Shown here: positions 24,529-31,842 of the stretch, one piece after another
Layout of the letters: every line of letters starts with the position of its first letter
Position numbering within the stretch: the first letter of the stretch is position 1
NCBI RefSeq assembly: GCF_900540665.1
Contig: NZ_UQGV01000014.1
Span: 1 to 32,002 of the forward strand
DNA from: an uncultured Catenibacterium sp.
Lineage (GTDB): Bacteria > Bacillota_I > Bacilli_A > Erysipelotrichales > Coprobacillaceae
Reading direction: 5' to 3'
DNA length: 32,002 bases
Position numbers and translations under genes: made by a program
The notes under the pieces: model-generated
Told to the model about the DNA's origin: nothing
The model's database searches: none
The model's input: the letters and a program-made list of their open reading frames with translations, nothing else

Positions 24529-25407
24529 ATGATCATTCATCAAATTGAACAAACACACTTCAGTGATTCTGAAGCACTTATTATCCAGTTTATTTTAAAT
24601 AGGGGTATGGATATAAAAAACATGACCACTAAAGAAATTGCGGAAGCTACTTTCACTAGTCCTTCACTATTAATACGTATTGCCAAGAAAATGGGTTATG
24701 CAGGCTGGAATCAATTTAAGAAAGCATTCTTAGAAGAATTAGAATATATGTATGCTTCTCAGGATATTGATGCATCTATTCCATTTCTTATAAGTGATGA
24801 TATTTCTGTTATATCTAATAATATTTTTAAATTACACGAAGAAACAATAGAAGATACAAAACATTTAATGAAGCACGATGATTTGATGAACGCTTTAAAA
24901 CTTTTAAGAGACGCTCAATATATAGATATTTATACACGCCCTAATAAACAGCATCTTGCCCAATCATTTGCTCAAAAGATGTATTCTATCCAGAAAAGAG
25001 TGGACACTGTTATGATTTCAGGAAATGACCTGATGCAGGCGTCTATGAGCGGTTCTGACCATTGTGCTATTATTATCTCTTATTCTGGTGAAACAACTCA
25101 TATATTACATCTTGCAAAAAAATTAAAGAGTAAACACACACCAATCATTGCGATTACAAGTATCTCTAAAAGTACACTTGTTAATTTATCTGATGTCAGC
25201 TTAAGAATCTCTTCAAGAGAAATGCTGAATACTAAGATTGGAGATTTTGCATCCACTGAATCTATTACCTGTATTTTAGATATTCTTTATAGCTGCTATT
25301 TCTCACTTAACTATAAAGAGAATCTTAACCATAAATTAAGTATTGCCGGGGAAATAGATGATCAGTATTCAGAATATGAATATATTGATGAAACAAAAAT
25401 AAAATGA
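24529..25407 (+). CDS. RpiR/MurR-family transcriptional regulator (HTH + SIS)
   Basis: This 292-residue regulator has an N-terminal HTH_6 domain (about 1-75; MTTKEIAEATFTSPSLLIRI followed by AKKMGYAGWNQFK). A C-terminal SIS sugar-phosphate-binding domain (about 125-260) contains IIISYSGETTHILHLAKKLK and PIIAITSISKS. Members of this family sense phosphosugars and control sugar or amino-sugar genes. ATG 24529 fits AGAGGTGA at 24516-24523; a GTG at 24520 is in frame but lies within that site. No sugar gene lies next to it, so its targets are unknown. The palindromes upstream of its neighbours are candidate sites. It stands between the small coiled-coil genes and ecfA1. Confidence 0.92.
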   Translation: MIIHQIEQTHFSDSEALIIQFILNRGMDIKNMTTKEIAEATFTSPSLLIRIAKKMGYAGWNQFKKAFLEELEYMYASQDIDASIPFLISDDISVISNNIFKLHEETIEDTKHLMKHDDLMNALKLLRDAQYIDIYTRPNKQHLAQSFAQKMYSIQKRVDTVMISGNDLMQASMSGSDHCAIIISYSGETTHILHLAKKLKSKHTPIIAITSISKSTLVNLSDVSLRISSREMLNTKIGDFASTESITCILDILYSCYFSLNYKENLNHKLSIAGEIDDQYSEYEYIDETKIK

Positions 25408-25416
25408 TACACTTAG

Positions 25417-25426
25417 AACACGTGTT
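25417..25426. promoter_or_regulatory. Perfect palindrome between the regulator and ecfA1
   Basis: AACACGTGTT is a perfect 10-bp palindrome without a loop, extended with A-T pairs to 18 bases (TTAGAACAC-GTGTTTTAA) with one G-T. The form is that of a DNA site for a dimeric protein, not an RNA hairpin. No good promoter is visible in this 40-base gap. Confidence 0.4.
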
Positions 25427-25447
25427 TTAATAATTAGGAGGCTAAAT

Positions 25448-26278
25448 ATGGCTAATGCTGTAGACATAAATAATTTAAGTTTTGAGTACGAAGAAGGTGC
25501 CAAAACAATTGATCATATTTCTTTTTCAGTACCTAAGGGTAGCTATACAGTTGTATTAGGTCATAATGGTTCTGGTAAAAGTACGATTGCGAAATTAATC
25601 ATTGGCTTACTAGAACCAAAAACGGGAGATATCACAGTAGATGGAATTCATTTAGATGAAGAACATCTTTATGATGTCAGAGAAAAGGTAGGTATAGTAT
25701 TCCAAAATCCTGATAACCAGTTTATTGGTTCAACAGTCAGAGATGATATCGCTTTTGGATTAGAGAACCTATGTGTTCCTACAGAAGATATGGAAAATAT
25801 CATCCAGACTTATGCAAAAAAAGTCAACATGACTGAATTTCTTGATCATGAACCTACTAAACTTTCAGGAGGACAGAAGCAGCGTGTTGCCATTGCAGGA
25901 ATACTTGCAATGCATCCATCTATTATTATATTAGATGAAGCGACAAGTATGCTTGATCCTCGTGGTAAGATTGAAATCAATAACCTTGTACATGAACTCA
26001 ACAAAACTCAGAATATGACAATTCTCTCTATCACGCATGATATTGAAGAAGCAGCTCTCTCTGATCATGTAATTCTATTAGACAATGGTCGTATCATTGA
26101 TGAAGGAACACCTGAAAAAGTATTAACTCAAAAAGAAGAGTTAGAACGTATTGGGCTTGATGTGCCATTTGCCTATAAGATTTCTAAAAAACTTCATGAT
26201 TCAGGCTGTCCAATCAAACCTATCATAAACAAAGAAAAGCTGGTGAAAGAATTATGTCAATTAAATTTAAAAAAGTAA
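25448..26278 (+). CDS. ecfA1: ECF transporter ATPase A1
   Basis: This 276-residue ABC ATPase drives energy-coupling-factor importers for vitamins and metals. Walker A GHNGSGKST is at 38-46, Q-loop Q86 (VFQNPDNQ), signature LSGGQ 139-143, Walker B IIILDE 159-164 and H-switch H197. The alanine in DEATSMLDP instead of DEPT is typical of EcfA1. TAGGAGG lies at 25435-25441. It overlaps ecfA2 by 25 bases and forms one operon with ecfA2, ecfT and truA. Substrate-specific S components are not in the window, fitting a shared (group II) module. Confidence 0.96.
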   Translation: MANAVDINNLSFEYEEGAKTIDHISFSVPKGSYTVVLGHNGSGKSTIAKLIIGLLEPKTGDITVDGIHLDEEHLYDVREKVGIVFQNPDNQFIGSTVRDDIAFGLENLCVPTEDMENIIQTYAKKVNMTEFLDHEPTKLSGGQKQRVAIAGILAMHPSIIILDEATSMLDPRGKIEINNLVHELNKTQNMTILSITHDIEEAALSDHVILLDNGRIIDEGTPEKVLTQKEELERIGLDVPFAYKISKKLHDSGCPIKPIINKEKLVKELCQLNLKK

Positions 26279-27105
26279 ATTATATATATGGAGAGAATAC
26301 TCCATTTTCATATATCGCATTAAAAGATGTTTCTCTAAAAATCCCTCAGGGTTCTTTTACAGCGCTGATTGGTCATACAGGAAGTGGTAAATCAACATTG
26401 ATCCAGCATATCAATGCCTTACTTCTTCCATCAAATGGGGAAGTAGATATTGATGAATTTGTGATTCGTGCTGGAGAAAAACCAGAAGTTCTAAAACCAC
26501 TTAGAAAAAAAGCAGGATTAGTCTTCCAGTTTCCAGAATATCAGTTATTTGAAGAAACAATCGAAAAAGATATCATCTTCGGGCCAATGAACTTCGGTAT
26601 GTCTGAAGAAGACGCTAAAGAACGTGCCCATAAGGTATTGAAACTTGTTGGTCTAGATGAAAGCTATCTTGAAAGATCACCATTTGAATTATCAGGTGGA
26701 CAAAAAAGAAGAGTGGCTATTGCAGGAATACTTGCAATGGAGCCAGATATTCTTGTATTAGATGAACCAACAGCGGGCTTAGATCCACAAGGTGCAAAAG
26801 AAATGCTGGAACTATTCAAGAAGTTCCAGAAAAGTGGTAAGACAGTTATCATGGTCTCTCATGATATGAACCATGTCTTAAAATATTGTGATCATGTTGT
26901 TGTCATGAATCATGGCGAAGTAGAACGTTATTGTGGGGTTGATGAACTCTTTAGTGAAAGAGACTATCTTGAATCAATGAGCATCGATTTACCTGTTATT
27001 ACTGATTTCATTCAGGAACTCAATATGGGAGGGTTCCACATTAACCCATCTATCAAAGATATAGATGAGTTAGTTAACGCAATAGGAGGAGAATACAATG
27101 GATAG
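26254..27105 (+). CDS. ecfA2: ECF transporter ATPase A2
   Basis: This 283-residue partner ATPase has Walker A GHTGSGKST (40-48), Q-loop Q92 (VFQFPEYQLFEETI), signature LSGGQ (146-150) and Walker B ILVLDE (166-171) with EPTAGLDP. The FQFPE form of the Q-loop and the C-terminal helical domain are typical of EcfA2, which pairs with EcfA1 under EcfT. It begins inside ecfA1 and ends eight bases into ecfT. Confidence 0.96.
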   Translation: MSIKFKKVNYIYGENTPFSYIALKDVSLKIPQGSFTALIGHTGSGKSTLIQHINALLLPSNGEVDIDEFVIRAGEKPEVLKPLRKKAGLVFQFPEYQLFEETIEKDIIFGPMNFGMSEEDAKERAHKVLKLVGLDESYLERSPFELSGGQKRRVAIAGILAMEPDILVLDEPTAGLDPQGAKEMLELFKKFQKSGKTVIMVSHDMNHVLKYCDHVVVMNHGEVERYCGVDELFSERDYLESMSIDLPVITDFIQELNMGGFHINPSIKDIDELVNAIGGEYNG

Positions 27106-27898
27106 TATGATTATTGGACGTTATCTTCCTCTTAACTCTTTTATACATAAAAGAGATCCACGTTTAAAAATAGGTCTTCTTTTATTATTCTTAATTGCTG
27201 TATTTTTTGATGCAGGCTTTATTGGTTATGGTATTTTATCTGCCTATGTCATTTTATGTCTTCTTTTATCTAAGATTTCATTCAAGGATGTTATGAAGGC
27301 TATGAAGCCAATGATCTTCATGATGGCTTTTCTTGCCTTATTCAATCTCTTATTCTTACAGACTGGTTCTGTCGTATGTACTCTAGGACCTGTTAAAATC
27401 TATTCTGGAGCCTTAAAACAGACAGCCTATATTCTAATTCGTCTTGTCTTGATTATCTCTATGACAACCCTTCTAACAGCCTGTACAAAGCCATTAGATT
27501 TAACACTTGGTCTAGAAAAACTCTTTGGCCCACTCAAGAAGGTTGGTTTTCCCACTCATGAAATCGCAATGATGATTTCTATCGCTTTACGTTTCATTCC
27601 TACACTATTAGAAGAAACACAAAGAATCATGAAAGCACAGGCCTCTAGAGGTGTTGATTTCCAGGAAGGTACATTTAAAGAAAAGGTATCAGCCATTGTC
27701 TCTTTAATTATTCCATTATTCATCTCTGCCTTTATGCGTGCAGATGATCTCGCAAACGCTATGGAAAGTAGAAACTATAACCCAGAAGCAACAAGAACAC
27801 GTTACCATCAGGTAAAGTGGAATATAGGTGATACCCTTTCTCTTGTTTTCTCACTTGTTGTTATTTCAAGTGTTGTAGCTTTGAGCTTTATACTATGA
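27098..27898 (+). CDS. ecfT: ECF transporter transmembrane subunit T
   Basis: This 266-residue membrane protein joins the two ATPases to exchangeable S components. Five to six hydrophobic segments are visible. The cytosolic coupling helices carry ALRFIPTLLEETQRIMKAQ-ASRG and DDLANAMESRNY, the two Arg-containing motifs that dock in the ATPase grooves. AGGAGGAG lies in the end of ecfA2. The stop overlaps the truA start by four bases. Confidence 0.95.
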   Translation: MDSMIIGRYLPLNSFIHKRDPRLKIGLLLLFLIAVFFDAGFIGYGILSAYVILCLLLSKISFKDVMKAMKPMIFMMAFLALFNLLFLQTGSVVCTLGPVKIYSGALKQTAYILIRLVLIISMTTLLTACTKPLDLTLGLEKLFGPLKKVGFPTHEIAMMISIALRFIPTLLEETQRIMKAQASRGVDFQEGTFKEKVSAIVSLIIPLFISAFMRADDLANAMESRNYNPEATRTRYHQVKWNIGDTLSLVFSLVVISSVVALSFIL

Positions 27899-28632
27899 GA
27901 ATAAAATGTATTGTGACTTATGATGGCACGCATTTCTATGGCTGGCAGATTCAGCCAGATAAACGTACAGTACAGGAAGAAATACAAAAAGCCATTTATA
28001 AGATCACTCATGAAGAAGTCACAATTCATTCATCAGGAAGAACAGATGCAGGTGTCCATGCTGTAGGACAGGTATTCCATTTTGATATCAATAAAGAAAT
28101 ACCAGAAAAACAATGGATCCGTGCTTTAAACAATTTCCTCCCTGATGACATCTATATCAAGGATTCATTCATAGTTGATGAATCTTTTCATGCACGCTAT
28201 AGTGCCAAAAAGAAAGAATATCGTTATCTTGTTTCTACAAAAACTTATAACCCAATAGAGAGACTCTATGTCTATCAGCACAATCGCCCATTAGATATAG
28301 AGGCTATGAGGGAGTGTGCAAAGATTTTTCTAGGAGAACATGACTTTGCCTCATTTTGTGTCTTTAATGGTTTAGGAGATACAATCCGTGTTATAGAAAC
28401 AATTGATATACAAGAAGAAGATGGTATTGTTACAATGAGATTTGTAGGCAATGGATTCCGTCGCTATATGGTCCGTTTAATCTCTGGGGCACTTATTCAA
28501 GTAGGATCCCATTGGCGTACAAAAGAATTTGTAGAAGACTTGCTTAACTCTAAAGGAAAGAAAAAATGTTTATTCAAGGCAAAGCCAGAAGGCCTTTATT
28601 TACAGGAAGTTTATTATGAAGAAAATGATTAA
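27895..28632 (+). CDS. truA: tRNA pseudouridine synthase A
   Basis: This 245-residue enzyme makes pseudouridine at positions 38-40 of tRNA anticodon arms. It begins RIKCIVTYDGTHFYGWQIQ, with catalytic D51 in SSGRTDAGVHA, then the ARYSAKKKEYRY block, FVGNGFRRYMVR and the C-terminal KAKPEGLYLQEVYY. Length is standard. Its place after ecfT and before rplM-rpsI is common in Bacillota, but here one more gene follows first, overlapping it by 17 bases. Confidence 0.97.
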   Translation: MRIKCIVTYDGTHFYGWQIQPDKRTVQEEIQKAIYKITHEEVTIHSSGRTDAGVHAVGQVFHFDINKEIPEKQWIRALNNFLPDDIYIKDSFIVDESFHARYSAKKKEYRYLVSTKTYNPIERLYVYQHNRPLDIEAMRECAKIFLGEHDFASFCVFNGLGDTIRVIETIDIQEEDGIVTMRFVGNGFRRYMVRLISGALIQVGSHWRTKEFVEDLLNSKGKKKCLFKAKPEGLYLQEVYYEEND

Positions 28633-29494
28633 CTATCATACTCATACATATCGCTGTGGACATGCATTCGGTAATGAATATGAAATGGTAGAAGCAGCAT
28701 TGCATGAAGGCTATCAGGAATTAGGTATGAGCTGTCATATCGCTTTACCTCATTACCGTTCTCATCTTCTTCATTCACTGACTTCTATTCGTTCTATTCA
28801 AGGTCTTAAATCATGTATAGGCGCTTTTTTAAGAAATGGTCCTAAGATGCGTATGCCTTATGATGAAAAAGAAGATTATCTATATGCGCTTAACAACTGT
28901 CAGAAGCATTTCCACTATATCAAGATATATAAGGGATTTGAGGCAGAATTCTTTGAAGACTACCTAGATTACTATCAGAACTTATTAAGCTCTGGAGAAG
29001 TCGATTATTTGATTCTAGGACATCATTTCCATAAACATAGCATCCATGACTGTTACTATGGTAGAAAGAATCTTACAAAAAAAGATTTACTTAATTATGT
29101 AGAAGAATTAGAAAAAGCCATGGATACAGGACTATTCACTTACATAGCCCATCCTGATCTCTTTTTAATGGGATATGGAAAAATAGACGATGTCAGCAAA
29201 GAAGTCATCTTACGTATATGTAAGAAGGCAAAAGCCACAAACACCCCTCTAGAACTTAATGCAGGAGGCGTACGTAAGGGTAAAGTGAAGATGAATGGGA
29301 AGGATGTTTATCCTTATGCTAATGCCTATTTCTTTCAGATTGCCTCTATGATAGGCAATGATATTATTCTCGGATTAGATGCTCATTCACCAGATCAGCT
29401 CAGTCATGAGATGTATCATTATCTAGAAAAATTAGCCGAAGAATATCATCTTCACGTTCTTGATCACATTGAATTCAAGAAAGGAAAACAATAG
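28616..29494 (+). CDS. PHP-domain phosphatase, histidinol-phosphatase (HisJ/HisK) type
   Basis: This 292-residue protein belongs to the PHP metallophosphoesterases. Metal-binding residues visible include H8 and H10 (YHTHTYRCGH), H16, H41, E109 or E111 (GFEAEFF), H136/H137 (LGHHFH), H179 (AHPD) and D255-x-H257 (GLDAHSP). The DYLILGHHF and ELNAGGVRKG segments resemble the histidinol-phosphatase class that performs the last phosphate step of histidine synthesis. No other his gene is nearby, so another phosphate ester may be the substrate. The start at 28616 (AGGAAG upstream) lies within truA; 28625 is an alternative. A terminator begins at its stop codon. Confidence 0.88.
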   Translation: MKKMINYHTHTYRCGHAFGNEYEMVEAALHEGYQELGMSCHIALPHYRSHLLHSLTSIRSIQGLKSCIGAFLRNGPKMRMPYDEKEDYLYALNNCQKHFHYIKIYKGFEAEFFEDYLDYYQNLLSSGEVDYLILGHHFHKHSIHDCYYGRKNLTKKDLLNYVEELEKAMDTGLFTYIAHPDLFLMGYGKIDDVSKEVILRICKKAKATNTPLELNAGGVRKGKVKMNGKDVYPYANAYFFQIASMIGNDIILGLDAHSPDQLSHEMYHYLEKLAEEYHLHVLDHIEFKKGKQ

Positions 29495-29519
29495 AAAAAT
29501 TCAAGAGAATTTTTCTTTT
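29494..29519 (+). terminator. Intrinsic terminator after the PHP phosphatase gene
   Basis: GAAAAATTC (29494-29502), loop AAGA, GAATTTTTC (29507-29515), then TTTT. The 9-bp perfect stem starts at the last base of the stop codon and lies just before the rplM promoter. Confidence 0.8.
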
Positions 29520-29524
29520 AATCA

Positions 29525-29552
29525 TTGACAAAAGTGCGTGTGTTGCTATAAT
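29525..29552 (+). promoter_or_regulatory. Strong promoter of rplM-rpsI
   Basis: TTGACA (29525-29530), 16 bases, TATAAT (29547-29552), preceded by TGC (extended -10). Both hexamers are perfect consensus, the strongest promoter seen here. Confidence 0.9.
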
Positions 29553-29559
29553 AAGATTG

Positions 29560-29711
29560 TTCTGTTCAAGGGGTATTGCACCTTGATACAAGAATGCATG
29601 AGTTTGTTTGTTCAGGAAACAGTCTGACCCTTATCAACGGACATTACGTTTCCCTGGATAAAATCATTTTAAAAAGACCCCGGTAAGGTTATTTTAAAAG
29701 GAGAAAAAAGA
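29560..29711 (+). promoter_or_regulatory. L13 leader (autoregulatory leader of rplM)
   Basis: A leader of about 150 nt separates promoter and rplM. It holds a TCAAGG/CCTTGA stem, further pairing segments, and the conserved-looking 3' part ACCCCGGTAAGGTTATTTTAAAAGGAG that leads into the Shine-Dalgarno. Bacillota rplM mRNAs carry the L13_leader family at this place. I assign it from position and general resemblance, not from a model search. Confidence 0.65.
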
Positions 29712-30146
29712 ATGAGACAAACAACAATGGCTAAAGAAGCCACAATTGAAAGAAAATGGTATGTTGTAGATGCAACTGGTCTTACATTAGGTCGTTTAGC
29801 ATCTCAGGTTGCTACAGTATTAAGAGGTAAAAACAAGCCTACTTATACTCCACATGTAGATACTGGTGACTATGTAGTTATCATTAATGCAGAAAAAGTA
29901 GTAATGACAGGTAAGAAGTTAGACAAGGTGAAGTACTATCACCATTCTGGATTCTTAGGTGGTTTAAAAGTTAAAACTGCTAGACAGTTCCAGGAACAGA
30001 ATCCAACTGGATTCGTAGAAACTGCCATCAAAGGTATGCTTCCACACAACACTCTTGGCAGACAGCAGGCTAAGAAATTATTTGTTTATGCTGGTAGTGA
30101 ACATCCACATGCTGCTCAGAAACCAGTAGAATTAAAGTTAAAGTAG
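29712..30146 (+). CDS. rplM: Ribosomal protein L13
   Basis: This 144-residue early-assembly 50S protein reads MRQTTMAKEATIERKWYVVD, the same short preface as B. subtilis L13 (MRTTPMA..TIERKW), which supports the start at 29712 over the ATG at 29727. GRLASQVATVLRGKNKPTYTPHVDTGDYV and AIKGMLPHNTLGRQ are diagnostic. It probably binds its own leader. Confidence 0.98.
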   Translation: MRQTTMAKEATIERKWYVVDATGLTLGRLASQVATVLRGKNKPTYTPHVDTGDYVVIINAEKVVMTGKKLDKVKYYHHSGFLGGLKVKTARQFQEQNPTGFVETAIKGMLPHNTLGRQQAKKLFVYAGSEHPHAAQKPVELKLK

Positions 30147-30158
30147 GAGGAAGAATAA

Positions 30159-30551
30159 ATGGCAAACGTACAGTACAGAGGAACAGGTCGTAGAAAATCT
30201 TCAGTAGCTCGTGTTATCTTAACACCAGGTACTGGTAAATGCGAAATCAACGGTAAGGCTGCTAAGGAATACCTTCCTTCAGACGTATTATTAATGATCG
30301 TTGACCAGCCATTAGAATTAACTGGTACAAAGGATAAGTTCGATGTAAAAGTTAACGTTAATGGTGGAGGTATCTCAGGTCAGGCTGGTGCTATCCGTCA
30401 TGGTATCGCAAGAGCTTTACTTGAAGCTGGTTCTGATTACAGACCAACATTAAAGGCAGCTGGCTTATTAACTCGTGATTCAAGAGTTAAAGAACGTAAG
30501 AAATACGGTCTTAAAAAAGCAAGACGTGCTCCACAGTTCTCTAAACGATAA
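30159..30551 (+). CDS. rpsI: Ribosomal protein S9
   Basis: This 130-residue 30S head protein ends in KKARRAPQFSKR, the tail whose last Arg touches P-site tRNA. YRGTGRRKSSVARV at the start and GGGISGQAGAIRHGIARAL are typical. It follows rplM after 12 bases with TAGGAGGAAG, the usual two-gene operon. Confidence 0.98.
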   Translation: MANVQYRGTGRRKSSVARVILTPGTGKCEINGKAAKEYLPSDVLLMIVDQPLELTGTKDKFDVKVNVNGGGISGQAGAIRHGIARALLEAGSDYRPTLKAAGLLTRDSRVKERKKYGLKKARRAPQFSKR

Positions 30552-30585
30552 TATTATTTATCACTTATTACAAGAGACATTCAAG

Positions 30586-30610
30586 AACTCCCTTTTGGGA
30601 GTTTTTGTTT
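30586..30610 (+). terminator. Intrinsic terminator of rplM-rpsI
   Basis: AACTCCC (30586-30592), loop TTTT, GGGAGTT (30597-30603), then TTTGTTTT. Confidence 0.92.
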
Positions 30611-30634
30611 TACCTTAAAATAGAGTTTTGAACT

Positions 30635-30655
30635 TTGCTAGACACTGTCTAACAA
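30635..30655. promoter_or_regulatory. Operator-like inverted repeat upstream of the TSUP gene
   Basis: TAGACA (30639-30644), one base, TGTCTA (30646-30651), flanked by TTTG on the left and CAAA on the right, giving 10 of 11 matching positions per arm. It ends about 38 bases before the -35. The arrangement suggests binding by a dimeric regulator that I cannot name. Confidence 0.5.
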
Positions 30656-30688
30656 AACATATTAAATGTTTCTCAGATAAAAAGGTAG

Positions 30689-30717
30689 TTTACATCTCTT
30701 TCCTAAATCGCTACAAT
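30689..30717 (+). promoter_or_regulatory. Promoter of the TSUP permease gene
   Basis: TTTACA (30689-30694), 17 bases, TACAAT (30712-30717). A small GAGGT/ACCTC hairpin (30726-30730 with 30735-30739) lies in the short leader. Confidence 0.75.
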
Positions 30718-30767
30718 AGAGAATCGAGGTATTCACCTCTTATATCTTATGTAAAGGAAAAGGGAAA

Positions 30768-31514
30768 ATGGGGATTTATTTCATTGTATGTCCGTTAGTA
30801 TTTCTAGCGGGCTTTGTAGATTCAATTGCAGGTGGGGGAGGTCTGATTTCACTTCCAGCCTATATGTTTGCAGGAATACCAGTACACGCTGCAATTGCGA
30901 CAAATAAGCTATCATCTTCAACAGGCACTGTTGTATCGACTGCAAGACTTATTAAGAATAAGAAAGTAGATTGGGGATTTGTACCAGGAACAGTCATTGG
31001 CGCACTCATTGGTTCTGTCGCAGGCGCAAATCTTACACTCATTATGAGTGATTATATTCTAAAGATGGTATTAGTTGTTCTTTTACCAGTTGTCGCAATC
31101 TGTGTATTAAAAGATAAGAATATGGATGTAGAAGTTCCAGTGGGAATGACAAAGACTAAACAATATTTGATTGCGATTGTATGCTCATTTGTGATTGGCT
31201 GCTATGATGGATTCTATGGTCCAGGAACAGGTACATTCTTATTACTTGTATTTACTAAGTTTGCGAAGATGCCAATAGACAAGGCGACAGGAAATGTAAA
31301 GGTAGTAAATCTATCTTCAAACATTTCAGCATTAGTTACATTTATCTTAGCAGGTAAGATTCTATGGGGATTAGGACTTGCTGCTTCATGCTTTAGTATT
31401 GCAGGACATTATGTAGGTGCTGGAATGGTTGTGAATAACGGTTCTAAAATTATTAAACCATTAATTCCAATTGTATTAGTATTATTAATGATTAAAGTTG
31501 TATCAGGAATATAG
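30768..31514 (+). CDS. TSUP (TauE/SafE) family membrane permease
   Basis: This 248-residue protein has about seven to eight hydrophobic segments and two repeats of the TSUP signature: GFVDSIAGGGGLISLPAY near the N terminus and GCYDGFYGPGTGTFLLL after the middle. TSUP proteins move sulfur-containing anions (sulfite, sulfoacetate, thiosulfate) or other small organic anions across the membrane; the substrate here cannot be told. The gene stands alone with its own promoter, an operator-like palindrome and a terminator. AAAGGAAAAGGG precedes ATG 30768. Confidence 0.92.
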   Translation: MGIYFIVCPLVFLAGFVDSIAGGGGLISLPAYMFAGIPVHAAIATNKLSSSTGTVVSTARLIKNKKVDWGFVPGTVIGALIGSVAGANLTLIMSDYILKMVLVVLLPVVAICVLKDKNMDVEVPVGMTKTKQYLIAIVCSFVIGCYDGFYGPGTGTFLLLVFTKFAKMPIDKATGNVKVVNLSSNISALVTFILAGKILWGLGLAASCFSIAGHYVGAGMVVNNGSKIIKPLIPIVLVLLMIKVVSGI

Positions 31515-31520
31515 TATTAA

Positions 31521-31552
31521 AAGGACTGAACCCAATAATGGATTCAGTCCTT
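31521..31552 (+). terminator. Terminator-like hairpin after the TSUP gene
   Basis: AAGGACTGAACCCA (31521-31534), loop ATAA, TGGATTCAGTCCTT (31539-31552): 14 pairs with one C-A mismatch. The tail TTAATATATG is only weakly T-rich. Confidence 0.75.
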
Positions 31553-31842
31553 AATATATGTTTTCTTATTGAGCATTCTTTACTTTAAAAGAAAAACACT
31601 TAAATGCAAGATTACAGTTCATCAAGGATAGGCAGCACTTTGGTAGGAAGCCAACCAACAGACAGAAGGCAAAAACAATTATGACAAACGTCATTCCTTA
31701 AAAGAGAAACAGACCAAACGTGACATTGCACGTTCTATGAAACAATATTAATCTATCTTATAACACGCATCTTCTATTCTGAAGATATGTGTTGTATAAT
31801 TAAATTATCAGAAAATAATTACACTCAGAAAGGAGCATTATT
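31553..31842. other. Intergenic region with gene debris
   Basis: No intact gene is supported. It contains the SmpB-like tail fragment (31647-31751, listed separately) and an imperfect hairpin AACACGCATCTTC / GAAGATATGTGTT (31762-31774 with 31781-31793; one wobble, one mismatch). A TATAAT at 31795-31800 has no good -35 but might serve the gene starting at 31843. Confidence 0.55.
31647..31751 (+). pseudogene. Fragment resembling the C-terminal tail of SmpB
   Basis: Read in frame to TAA 31749-31751, the sequence includes GKNNYDKRHSLKEKQTKRDI followed by ARSMKQY. This strongly resembles the C-terminal tail of SmpB (GKK.YDKR..LKEK..KRDI..), which enters the ribosomal A site with tmRNA in trans-translation. 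The frame is closed just upstream by TAG (31644-31646), and no SmpB body is seen, so this is a broken remnant of about 27 recognisable codons. A functional smpB should exist elsewhere. It may derive from a partial duplication. Confidence 0.65.

Noticed and set aside
8421..30656. The word TGTCTAACAAA occurs in both the S10 leader and upstream of the TSUP gene
   Set aside because: An 11-base match between two places in 32 kb of AT-rich DNA is expected by chance, and the surrounding structures differ.
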